Source: Cunninghamella blakesleeana
Taxonomy: Eukaryota > Mucoromycota > Mucoromycetes > Mucorales > Cunninghamellaceae
Reading direction: 5' to 3'
Assembly: GCA_017871115.1 (NCBI GenBank)
Contig: JAFCIZ010000001.1
Location: 5,865,501-5,929,500, forward strand
Length of the DNA stretch: 64,000 nucleotides
Below, piece after piece: positions 37,301-51,309 of this stretch. A model generated the notes under the pieces. It saw only the letters and a program-made list of their open reading frames with translations. It did no database searches and had not been told where the DNA came from. The position numbers were made by a program, and so were the translations under genes. Position 1 is the first letter of the stretch, and the number at the start of each line of letters is the position of its first letter.

Positions 37301-38914
37301 ATTTATACTGATGCTTCTAACGTAGGATTGGGCGCTACATTAACTATTACAAGTGATGGTTTTGGCGAACGTCCAGTCTGCTTCCTATCCCGTAAATTAC
37401 AAGGTGCTGAAATCCGCTATCCTACTGTTGAACTTGAATTATTGGCCGTAGTGTATGCGTTTTCTAAACTTAGAAAGTATATTTTAGATAAACATATCCA
37501 TTTGTACACCGATAATTCTGCCGTAAGGTATTTACTACACCGATCAGATCCCAGTAGTAGATTACAACGATGGTTGGTGTTGCTCCAAGAATTTGATTTC
37601 GAAGTACATCATATCCAAGGTAAAAATAATGTTATCGCTGATGTTATGTCACGATATCCAGTCAATATTGAAGAAATTGAATCTAATGATGAAGATAATT
37701 TATGGTGTATGAATGTGGTAAAGGAAGAACAAATCTATGAAGATTATCTCTATGAAGTTTACTTATATTTGGATGGTAATATTAATGGTGCTTCCGCCAA
37801 AGTAAGAAATTTATCCAAATACTATATTATTAAAGAAGACCACCTGTACAGAAAGGTTGGTGACGCACTTTCTAAAGTCCCTTTTATTCAAGAAAGACAT
37901 AAAGTACTTGAAGAAGTTCATGAAGGTATGGGACACTTTGGAAGAAAAGCTACATGGAGTCGCTTATGTCATTATTATTGGTGGCCAAGTTGTTTTAAAG
38001 ATGTAGACCAGCATATCAGCTCTTGTCACGAATGTCAACTGTTTGATAAAAAGAAAATCAAAATAACAAATTATAATAAAATTAATACTTATTATGTATT
38101 TGAAAGATTTGGCATAGATTTTGTTGGACCCTTACATCAAACACGGGCTGGAAACAAGTATATCTTGGTGGCAGTTGAATATTTCACCAATTGGGCTATC
38201 GCCAAACCTTGTGCTGTTGCTACTGCCAACGTGGTTATGAACTTCCTCTATTTTGACGTGTTTTCCATCTTTGGACCCCCTGCTGAACTTATTTCTGACA
38301 ATGGTCAACAATTCATTAGTGAAGGTATTGCTAACTTTATCAGCCTTGTCAATGTTAACCACAAGTTCTCCACTCCGTATAACCCAAGAACAAATGGTAA
38401 GGTTGAACATTTGAATGGTGTCTTGGTGACTTCCATGAAGAAAGTAGTGTTAAATAGACCTGATGATTGGGATAGTGCTTTGTATGCTGTATTATACGCA
38501 CATAGGACCAAAGTTAATGATAAGCTAGGTGTTTCACCTTACGAGGCTCTTTTTGGTGTTCCACCTCGTCCCTATGACGAAGACCAGTTGCGCAAGCTAG
38601 GTGCCCACTATGTCGAGGGTATTAGACAAACCGCTAGTACTGATAAGCAACTAACTGGCAAGGACCAATCTATCTTACAACAGAAAGAGTGGAAGTTAGT
38701 ATACGAGTTAGACGGTTTTAAAATTGGTGATATGGTTATGAAAAGATATCAAAACCATAAACATAAATTAGAACCAGCCTATAAAGACCATCTTTTCCGT
38801 ATACTTACTATATACGATAACGGTACTGCTAAACTTTGGGATTGTGTTCGTATGAAGGAAGCAAAACGTTTAGTCAACCTAAGGCAATTAAAAAAATATT
38901 ATGAAAGGAAATGA
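34304..38914 (+). CDS. Gag-Pol polyprotein of Ty3/Gypsy retrotransposon
   Basis: A single 1,536-aa frame. The N-terminal Gag part (about residues 10-190) has a retrotransposon capsid-like helical region. A CCHC zinc knuckle (CYNCQTVGHFAELC) follows near residue 258, then a second Cys/His-rich segment. The aspartic protease active site is ILDGGSG (D467), with LLGRPLL as the C-terminal protease motif. Reverse transcriptase has YIDD at 854-857, and RNase H has YTDASNVGLGATL near residue 1002. Integrase has an HHCC zinc domain (about 1205-1245) and the catalytic triad D1272, D1332 and E1368, an exact D,D-35-E spacing. There is no chromodomain at the C-terminus. Gag and Pol are fused without a frameshift. 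It looks functional. Confidence 0.97.
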   Translation: MSSSRNIKIPLFERKDNAIFWLQSFNDATDVMGLTPKEKLQCVPSYLKSKQKNWFYASGFSNWNEFMEEFVERYGDKLDVDDLQIKLLDIKMKKDESIDDYYDRVMALRSKYRMLVKITSKKPQSLNNTNESKDEDKDDGYEGLYNDNDLEDKLLKRFIKGLRPATLRHTIKSAKPSSLKGVRRLVKEILDDSDSDESSNSDYDSDDDKSVERSKSKKQFKETGADPIESLTKGIERLTLLVQGQTNQPVTQAFVKRCYNCQTVGHFAELCDKPCKLCNENHPYFRCRLYRSKKSNASNSPVLSNSNNASSTLLVTECYATKRTRRTRGSDDNSKSDTNNQKSIKRPNTRHADSLPVNNDGGDEVVEDEGHNKHKKKAVATWSDKVVDKLMDHASINISLNELATLSPTFRTLAKRKLTKNHKNKNKNNTSLLAQIDDSESDGDSSFGAPSTEVVLNKYCKVGAILDGGSGINIISKKLIKFMDLKNRMRSGGRTIKVADGRAVIPLGQVTINVDFHGVYSTIEAEVLDGIDFDLLLGRPLLHKLGVITDYDKYQWIIRTGHVEREFTVKYHSRLKPTLIEESTSYSDSYSPSSDNDSTDDDSAALSYLIMSDYSNDCGIVDNDASGCDDLCSNTNIDDLSAAISSSVDRAGLIKELSDDLKKILIENREAFGINYADIKTTNLVELNIDTGDHSPIALRPNYHMPYSEQTLLKAEITEMVNNGILEPSMYNNGNSGWGFPALYVKKKDGDKRLCIQFQKLNDITRKDTWPLPRIQDLLDSFADAKFFSAIDLLKGFNQIRVNQESIPKLTVATPWGNFSYRVMPFGIKNGPSTFSRAIYFAMQPFLGDFVTTYIDDITIHSEDEGDHLNHIDQVLKRIIETNMKIKPSKCQWYQSQINVLGFIVSDSGVKVDRSKINKINAFPIPKNTTDVRAFLNLCGFCRRHVQGFADIAAPLSKLTSSKIKFSWSGVEQKSFDNLKTALYNSAELAFPNENGVYKIYTDASNVGLGATLTITSDGFGERPVCFLSRKLQGAEIRYPTVELELLAVVYAFSKLRKYILDKHIHLYTDNSAVRYLLHRSDPSSRLQRWLVLLQEFDFEVHHIQGKNNVIADVMSRYPVNIEEIESNDEDNLWCMNVVKEEQIYEDYLYEVYLYLDGNINGASAKVRNLSKYYIIKEDHLYRKVGDALSKVPFIQERHKVLEEVHEGMGHFGRKATWSRLCHYYWWPSCFKDVDQHISSCHECQLFDKKKIKITNYNKINTYYVFERFGIDFVGPLHQTRAGNKYILVAVEYFTNWAIAKPCAVATANVVMNFLYFDVFSIFGPPAELISDNGQQFISEGIANFISLVNVNHKFSTPYNPRTNGKVEHLNGVLVTSMKKVVLNRPDDWDSALYAVLYAHRTKVNDKLGVSPYEALFGVPPRPYDEDQLRKLGAHYVEGIRQTASTDKQLTGKDQSILQQKEWKLVYELDGFKIGDMVMKRYQNHKHKLEPAYKDHLFRILTIYDNGTAKLWDCVRMKEAKRLVNLRQLKKYYERK

Positions 38915-38969
38915 AAAAAAAAATATAATACTTTTATTTTTTTTTATTTTTATGATGGTGCTGGGATTA

Positions 38970-39267
38970 TGTGTTGGGTTTGAAAAATACAAAAAAACCA
39001 AAAAGTTATTTTTTATGTTCAACCATTTTCCAAATTCAGCTCATATATAAAAATCTTCATAAATTTTAACTCTAATAAAAAAACGGGCTCTTTCGAATAT
39101 ACAATTTTTCTAACATTTTGAACATATTTATTAATTTTTCGATAAACGAAACTTTTTATTATTTAATCTATAATATTAATCTTTATTTTGGTTTGTTAAT
39201 AAGTCAAACTATCCAGTTAATCCTTATAAATCCTCGTAATTTGGATCTTTTTAAGGATTTCAATACA
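38970..39267 (+). repeat. 3' long terminal repeat
   Basis: 298 bp, same length and apparently identical to the 5' copy, followed by the ACAG duplication (39268-39271). It ends 87 bp before the GEP4 start codon and could supply regulatory or terminator signals there. No clear polypurine tract touches its left edge. Confidence 0.97.
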
Positions 39268-39271
39268 ACAG

Positions 39272-39354
39272 GTAGAAAAAAGTGGAATTTAAAAATTCTT
39301 TTATATTTTAAAGTTGACTTTCTTATTTTTTTCTTTTTCCTATACAAAAAAAAA
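39272..39354 (+). promoter_or_regulatory. Residual GEP4 promoter next to the 3' LTR
   Basis: Only 83 bp of native sequence remain between the target duplication and the GEP4 ATG. With the 68 bp left upstream of TSC10 (33619-33686), this was a short divergent promoter before the insertion. Confidence 0.6.
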
Positions 39355-40467
39355 ATGGTACAAAGTTTCAACCTAGCAGGTATACTTAATACTTTTCGTG
39401 TTCTCGCCAATCCGAGTTTAGCCATGCCACATATAATAATTAATGGTAACAGTATAAAGTTTGTTTTTATTTATTCTTTTAGATATGATAGATTAATTTT
39501 GTATTATTTATTTTCCTAAATAAAAGATTTACGTGAACTTCCTATAGCCGAATTGAAAAACAAAGGTATAAAAGCCATAGCCTTCGATAAAGATAACTGT
39601 TTAACTGCACCCTATGTATCAACTATACATCCTCCATTAAAGGTATTTTGAAATATTGTTACTATTATCAACTATATATCAACTAATATTGTATATATAA
39701 AATATTATGAAATATATTTTAACTAATAATAGTAATAATAATAATAATATATGACATTTTTTATATACCATAGGACTCAGTAAAGCGTTGTCAAGATACT
39801 TTTGGTATTGATAATATGGCTATAGTGTCAAATTCTGCTGGAACTTTGGACGATAAAGATGGAAAAGATATGTTCATATACAACTATAAAAAACTTTGAT
39901 TCCAACACAGAATCTAAAAATATACTTTTTTATTTTTTATTTTTATTTATGATCATTACTGGCGGAAGCATTGGAAAAATCTTTAGGTAAAATAGTAGTA
40001 ATAGTAATAATCAAATATATAAATTGGTATTTTTATGGTATATCTTTATATTTATATTTGGATTTTATCATTGATATTTTTAAATTAGGTATTCATGTTT
40101 TACGACATTCTGAAAAAAAACCATCCGGTGGACAAGCATTAACCAATCATTTTAAGGTTTTACCAAATCAGATAACTTTTGTAGGTGATCGAATTTTAAC
40201 AGACGTGGTCTATGGTAATTTAAATGGCTATTTGACAATTTGGACTAAGCAAGTTATTACTGAAAAAGGTGATAATCAAGCTGCCCTTCTGGTAAATGAG
40301 AGAAAAAAAATACTCACTTATTCTATTATTGTAACAATAATTAACTTTATACTTTCTTATTCTTCTATTAGATACGACGTTTCGAACATCAATTTATTAA
40401 AATGTTACATCATTTGGATATACAACCTCGTTCGCATCCTTTTTTTTCTAATAATAAAAATAATTAG
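39355..40467 (+). CDS. GEP4: Mitochondrial phosphatidylglycerophosphate phosphatase
   Basis: Gep4 is a HAD-family phosphatase on the matrix side of the inner mitochondrial membrane. It converts phosphatidylglycerophosphate to phosphatidylglycerol, a step of cardiolipin synthesis. The model has six exons: 39355-39445, 39527-39642, 39774-39867, 39960-39986, 40089-40291 and 40372-40467 (208 aa). FDKDNCLT is the HAD nucleophile motif, VSNSAG motif II, GIHVLRHSEKKPSG the lysine-bearing region and VGDRILTDV motif IV; all match the family. The join between exons 3 and 4 has no GT-AG solution in frame. The best fit is an AT-AC boundary (intron 39868-39959), giving KDGKVAEALEKSLG. If that intron is not removed, translation stops at TGA 39898-39900 and the enzyme is truncated. 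Confidence 0.88.
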
Positions 40468-41120
40468 AACTTTCATATAATGTATTGCAATTTATTAAAA
40501 AAACTACAAATAATATCTTGGTTTTGTGTATGCTGAATAAAGATGTTCTTTTATTTTTCTTTGTTGTATATATATATACTTATTTTTTTTTAAAAAAAAA
40601 ATACGAATATAATAAAATATAATTGAAAGAGTGAAAAAGCTATTGAGAGTAAATACTCCAAGCTAAATATTTAAGACCATTGTAAAAAAATTATACTGTA
40701 GAAAGTGATTAAATCGTTGGTATATTAGAAAATTACGACACGTTTCATTTTTTTTTTGGAGATACGTATATTCTTGAAGTTTTCATTTTGGAATAATTTT
40801 TCAATTTTTTAAATTTTATTATATATTATTGTATGTATTTTATTTCTTTTAAATAAATGATCGCTAATATCAAGTGAAAGAATATAAAATGTTTTTTTTT
40901 TTTAAAAAAAAAAAAAAGCGATTAAAACCAATAAAGTATAGGCTACTTTTTTATGGGCGAATTTTCTTTTTCCTGGGAAATAAGAAGGGAGAATATAAGA
41001 ATTTCCAAAAAAAACTGTGCGGCGCTGGATTTAAAAAATAAACTCTATTTTTTTATAGTATAAAAATTTCAATTTTTTTCAATATTTCTCTTTTTTAACT
41101 TATATTCACTTTTTTCTTTA
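40468..41120. other. Intergenic, promoter of the dehydratase gene
   Basis: Contains the GEP4 3' flank, a T8-A13 dyad (about 40892-40917) and a less AT-rich stretch, CTGTGCGGCGCTGGA, near 41017-41031, about 90 bp before the next ATG. TATA-like sequence (TATAGTATAAAAATTTC) lies at 41055-41071. No gene was seen. Confidence 0.5.
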
Positions 41121-42994
41121 ATGATAACACCTTCTATAACACCTCCTAATCCAAACAGTTGTAATAATTTAAATACTGAAGTTATACAACGATCAGAATT
41201 ATTAGAGAGTATATCAGAATTTGATAGAATCGATATTGGGCAAAGATTAGAAGAGCTACCATCAGATCTTCAAGATGTTAAAAGTATTCTCATCACTGGC
41301 GGGGCTGGTTTTATGTAAACTAATGATAATAATTATAAGCACTTGATGAAAGAGATTATAATATATATAAATGTCAACTCTTTTTGAAAGAAAGAAAAAA
41401 ATAATTGATTCTTTTTTATTTTTTATTTTTTTTTCTGTTTGTGGTTTAATAGCGGTAGTTTTTTGGTAAGAAAAATGGTTGTACTTTACCCTGAATTTCA
41501 TATATATGTTGTCGATAAACTAGATTACTGTGGATCACTTCATAATCTAAAATCAATTAAGGAATTTCCAAACTACACTTTTATTAAGGTAAATAAATAC
41601 ATAGGTACATATACCTGTTGCTCTATTTTATTAAATTATTAACAAATATATAAATATATCTTACTATATATATATATTAAAAAAATTCAGGGCGATATCA
41701 CTTCTTCTGATTTTATGTCATTTATTTTAAAAGAAAAAAAAATTGATGTTATTTTCCATTTAGCAGCACAGACTCATGTAGATAACTCATTTGGTGATTC
41801 TTTTGAATTTACCAGGTAAACGATCATCACATTCCTATAATGGTTAATATGTGGAGTACCAATAGACGATAATAATATGTATTTAATTATTATTATTTTA
41901 TTTAATTATTTAGAAATAATGTAATGGGAACTCATGTCATGTTAGAAGCAGCTAAAGTACATAGAGTACAAAGATTTATTCATGTTAGTACCGATGAAGT
42001 TTATGGTGAAGTTGTCAGCAGGGTAAAATAAATACAACTTAAAGTATATATATATATATATATATATATATTCTTGGTTCAATAAACTAATATATATATA
42101 TATATATATGTATTTCTATGTTCCAAAAATAGCCTGATTGTGCTGAAGATACCATTTTAGCTCCTTCAAATCCTTACTCGGCTACAAAAGCAGCAGCTGA
42201 ATGTCTTGTGAAAGCTTACTATATGTCTTTTGGTTTACCTATTATGATTACTCGGTCTAATAACGTTTATGGTCCTTATCAATATCCTGAAAAAATCACT
42301 TCTAAATTTGTATGTAGTTTAATACGTGGCGGAAAATGGTGAGATTAATTACATACGTATATATTTATGATGACGACCCTTTTATATATACATATCAACA
42401 AATATATTCATGTTTGCTCATTTATCATAACTTTTTTATTTATTACTATATAGTTATATACATGGTGATGGGCAAAATTCTAGAAAATATCTTTATGCAG
42501 GTGATGTAGCTGATGCATTAGATGTTATTTTACACAAGGGTGATATTGGAGAAACATACAATATTGGATCTGCATTTGAAATATCAAATTTAGAATTAGC
42601 AAAGCGATTGATTAGATTATTTGGCCACAAAGAAGAAGATATTCCAAAACATTTAGAATTTGTACAAGATAGAGCATTTAATGATCAGAGATACGCGGTT
42701 GACTATTCAAAATTAGAAAAGTTGGGATGGAAACCTAGAATGGAATTTAATAAAGGATTATTAAAAACTAGTAAGTTTGGCATATGTATATATATGTATA
42801 TAAATATATAATACATAATAAATATTGAAAAAAGTTTTAGATATATAGTTAAATTAATATTCGCTATTACTATTATTTTTAATTTAGTTGAGTGGTATAG
42901 AAGTCGAACAGATGAATGGTGGGGTGATATATCAAATGCTTTAGTACCTCATCCTTTGAAAGCTTTTCCGACTCAAGATACTTCTGACATTTAA
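41121..42994 (+). CDS. NAD-dependent nucleotide-sugar 4,6-dehydratase
   Basis: An extended short-chain dehydrogenase predicted to convert dTDP- or UDP-glucose to the 4-keto-6-deoxy sugar, as in rhamnose-type pathways. Exons: 41121-41314, 41453-41588, 41691-41815, 41914-42022, 42133-42338, 42454-42770 and 42888-42994 (397 aa). After a roughly 55-residue extension comes the NAD-binding motif ITGGAGFIGS, then [13 protein letters not shown], the substrate loop VSTDEVYGE, the catalytic YSATK and [15 protein letters not shown]. These motifs match RmlB/TGDS enzymes more closely than UDP-galactose epimerases. The sugar nucleotide (dTDP or UDP) cannot be decided by eye. No partner epimerase-reductase gene is adjacent. 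Confidence 0.9.
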
Positions 42995-43730
42995 ACGATG
43001 CAAACAGTTATTGTTATTGTTATTTTTATTATGCTTCAAATAATAATTATTGTCATGACATTTTAGATTTTATTTTATTTTTTTGTTTATTTTTTTCATA
43101 GCAAAAGCATTGTAATAAATATTATGCAATAGTTACATGTATTTTTAATGTTTATCACAGCCAATAGATATTTTTTTGTTATTTTTTTTTGTTTTTTTGA
43201 TCAAGTGAATTCTTTTTTAAAAAACTTTAAATTACCATTTAAAATTATTGACATCATCTTAATAACTTTCGCCATCAATTGCTAACATTAAGCCTGAGAT
43301 TTTTCTTCTTCATATATACTTCAGCTGACTTTAGTATAAAATGATTAAACTTTCAACCCCTTTTATGTTCAATCCTTGATATTCTATTCTCACAACCCAT
43401 TACTTTATCACTCTTGGATTTAATTAATTAATTAAAGAAGCATATTAATATATACTTTTATAATTATTTTCATTTTGAAAAAAATATTTTTTTTATACTT
43501 TTATTTTTTACTAAAAATTTTTATACCTGGGTCATTTTTTAACGTAAGCATATGATCATATAGTTGATCAAAAAAAAACCGAATGATAAAATTTAAGTTC
43601 CGATTTTTTTTAGCATTTTTTAATTCAACTTCCCTTTTTTTTTACTTCCTTTTTTCTCTTTTTATTTTTTTATTTTTTCAACCTTTTTTTATATCGTTTT
43701 TATTGTAAAGTTTATTATTATAAATATAAA
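42995..43730. other. Intergenic, promoter of the Rab5 gene
   Basis: AT-rich with long T tracts (43490-43510 and 43620-43690). The last 100 bp before the Rab ATG are T/CT-rich, as expected for a 5' leader. Nothing else was identified. Confidence 0.5.
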
Positions 43731-45388
43731 ATGTCAAGACCTGCTCAATCTAAAGTACACCAATTTAAACTTGTGTTATTAGGTAAATTAGTCTGTGTTT
43801 TTTTATATATGGTTTATTTTATTTTTAAGTTACAGCTGAAATACTTATCAACTATCATTTCGTCTTTATGACATTGATTTATTATATGTATATAGGTGAA
43901 TCGGCCGTTGGTAAATCTAGGTAAGTTGAAAATCAATACTCGGAATATAATGATAATAATAATAAAAAAGAATATATATATTAGCATATTTTAGTTTATG
44001 TTAAATATGAATTTAATTTAGTCTAATACTTTTTTTTATATATATAATCAATGTTTCTCTTGGTCTTGGCATTTATTTTTTTTTATTACTATTTTAGTTT
44101 AGTTATGCGATTCGTAAAAGATCATTTTGATGAATACAGAGAAAGTACTATTGGAGGTATGATATAGAATATACGATAATAGAATATGCTAGTTAGGATA
44201 TATATAATATTTATGTCATTAATTATTTTACGCCTAAACTAATGGCTATTTATTTTATTGCTATATTATTATTTTTATGTGTTAATAGCTGCTTTCCTTG
44301 CTCAAACAATCACCTTAGATGATCAAACCGTAGTAAAATTTGAAATCTGGGATACTGCTGGCCAAGAAAGGTATAAGGTATTTGTTAAAAATAACATAAT
44401 ATGCGAAAATCATGTAATGAATGTATATAGGGTTTTATACTGATTACCATTGTATTTATATTATATATAATAAATTATTAATGATAGAGTCTTGCTCCTA
44501 TGTATTATCGTGGTGCCAATTGTGCTGTAGTAGTATATGACATTACACAAGCTGTAAGTAATATTCTCTTTTTTAAAATAAATAAATAAATGAATAGAAT
44601 AAAAAATACCAGTATATATATTAATAATAATGGTAAAAATACTAATTTTATTATGCTTTGCCCTATATTATTACTTCGATTAATAGTCATCATTAGATAA
44701 AGCAAAATCCTGGGTAGATGAATTACAGCGACAAGCAGAACCTGATATTGTAATTGCACTTTGTGGTAATAAAACAGATCTTGAAAGTCGTCGGGTGGTA
44801 GATACAGAGGTAAATCAATATATATATATATATGAAGGTTTATAGAATAGATAAAGAAGATAAAAACATATGGGTTAGGTATAAATGTATATATACTAAT
44901 ATATATATGTGTGTGCATGCGTGTTATAATTTTTAGACCGCAAAGAGTTATGCTGAAGAAAATGGATTATTATTTATGGAAACTTCTGCCAAGTCAGCTC
45001 ACAATGTTACAGAATTATTCACAATGATTGGTAAGAATAATTATTGAAATAAATTATATGGAGTATATGCTACTGATATTTATATATGTATATATAATAA
45101 TCTGATATTAATTTTAATTATATTAATATATTTATTAATTAATATTATTTAGCAAAACGGATGCCTTTAGACCAATTAACTGATGCCTCTCGTAATAATG
45201 GAAGACGCTTAAATATAAGAAATAGTGTAGATTTAAACCAAAGTACAAACTCAAACGGATGTGCATGTAAGATAATAAAATATAGTTAAATAATAACTAA
45301 ATAATAATAATAATGATATAAATAATATAAATACAAACATAAATCTCATGTTTTTATCTTATTTTATCATAATCATCTTTTAGGTTAA
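43731..45388 (+). CDS. Rab5-type GTPase (Vps21/Ypt5)
   Basis: Rab5 GTPases control early endosome fusion and vacuolar sorting. Exons: 43731-43782, 43896-43920, 44098-44156, 44289-44377, 44488-44553, 44687-44809, 44937-45030, 45153-45266 and 45384-45388 (208 aa). The GTP-binding motifs are G1 GESAVGKSS, switch I RESTIGAAFLAQT (a Rab5 hallmark), G3 [20 protein letters not shown]4 NKTD and G5 ETSAK. The last exon is only five bases (GT TAA). Splicing it in completes a C-terminal Cys-Ala-Cys, the CXC motif that is doubly geranylgeranylated. Without that splice the protein would read on as [10 protein letters not shown] and lose the prenylation site, which argues for the tiny exon. Confidence 0.95.
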
Positions 45389-45752
45389 TTTTTTATTAAG
45401 CATAAAATGCCATTCATACACTAATTTATATATATATATATATACATATATATCAAGCTTTATTTTATTGTTTTTTACTTTCATTTTATAACTTAAATTA
45501 TATATTTTTTTCTTTTTTTACTTTTAATATAATTTTTTTCTTAATCAACAGTTACGTTTACATTTTTTACTTTTATTTTTAATTCACTAAATCATTCATT
45601 ACTTTTTATTATAATTTAAATAAATCACTTTACTCTAAATAATAATGATTATATAAACTTTATTTATATTATTCTTGTTGGATATATTAAAAAAATAAAA
45701 AATGATAATTTATTATACATTTGATTTAATTTATAAAAAGGAAAAACTTGAG
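45389..45752. other. Short convergent intergenic region
   Basis: The 3' flanks of the Rab5 gene (+) and the ISWI gene (-). Very AT-rich, with a TA run at about 45427-45453. No gene was seen. Confidence 0.6.
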
Positions 45753-51018
<5,266 letters not shown>

Positions 51019-51309
51019 AATTTAGTCTATTTAATTATTTTCTATTTGTATATTAAATTTATGACAGATATTTTATTTTTATAAAAATAAAATAAAAAGT
51101 AAAGAAAAGAAGAAAAAAAAAAAATTTATCGTTGAAATTTTTCTGAAATACATTTTTTCGTGACTGAAATATAATTTTTTTAAAATAATGGAGTGCTAAA
51201 AAAAAATTAAGTTTCCTTCTTTTCTTTTCATACTAAAAAAAAAAGAAAAAAATAACATATACATTTATATTTTCTCCAAGTCTTTTTTTATTTTGTATAT
51301 ACTGATACC
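51019..51309. promoter_or_regulatory. Divergent promoter, ISWI / RBM26-like gene
   Basis: A 291-bp interval between divergent start codons. It holds A-rich purine runs (51090-51125 and 51237-51252) and CTCCAAGTC near the plus-strand start. No specific factor site can be named. Confidence 0.4.

Larger units (their letters stand above)
33687..39267 (+). mobile_element. Complete Ty3/Gypsy LTR retrotransposon
   Basis: The element is 5,581 bp with two 298-bp LTRs (33687-33984 and 38970-39267) that I could not distinguish base by base. They start TGTG and end TACA. ACAG flanks it on both sides (33683-33686 and 39268-39271), a 4-bp target-site duplication. Inside are a primer-binding-site candidate and one uninterrupted Gag-Pol frame with domain order protease, RT, RNase H, integrase, the Ty3/Gypsy order. 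Identical LTRs, a clean duplication and an open frame indicate a recent insertion that may still be active. It lies between TSC10 (-) and GEP4 (+). Confidence 0.97.
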
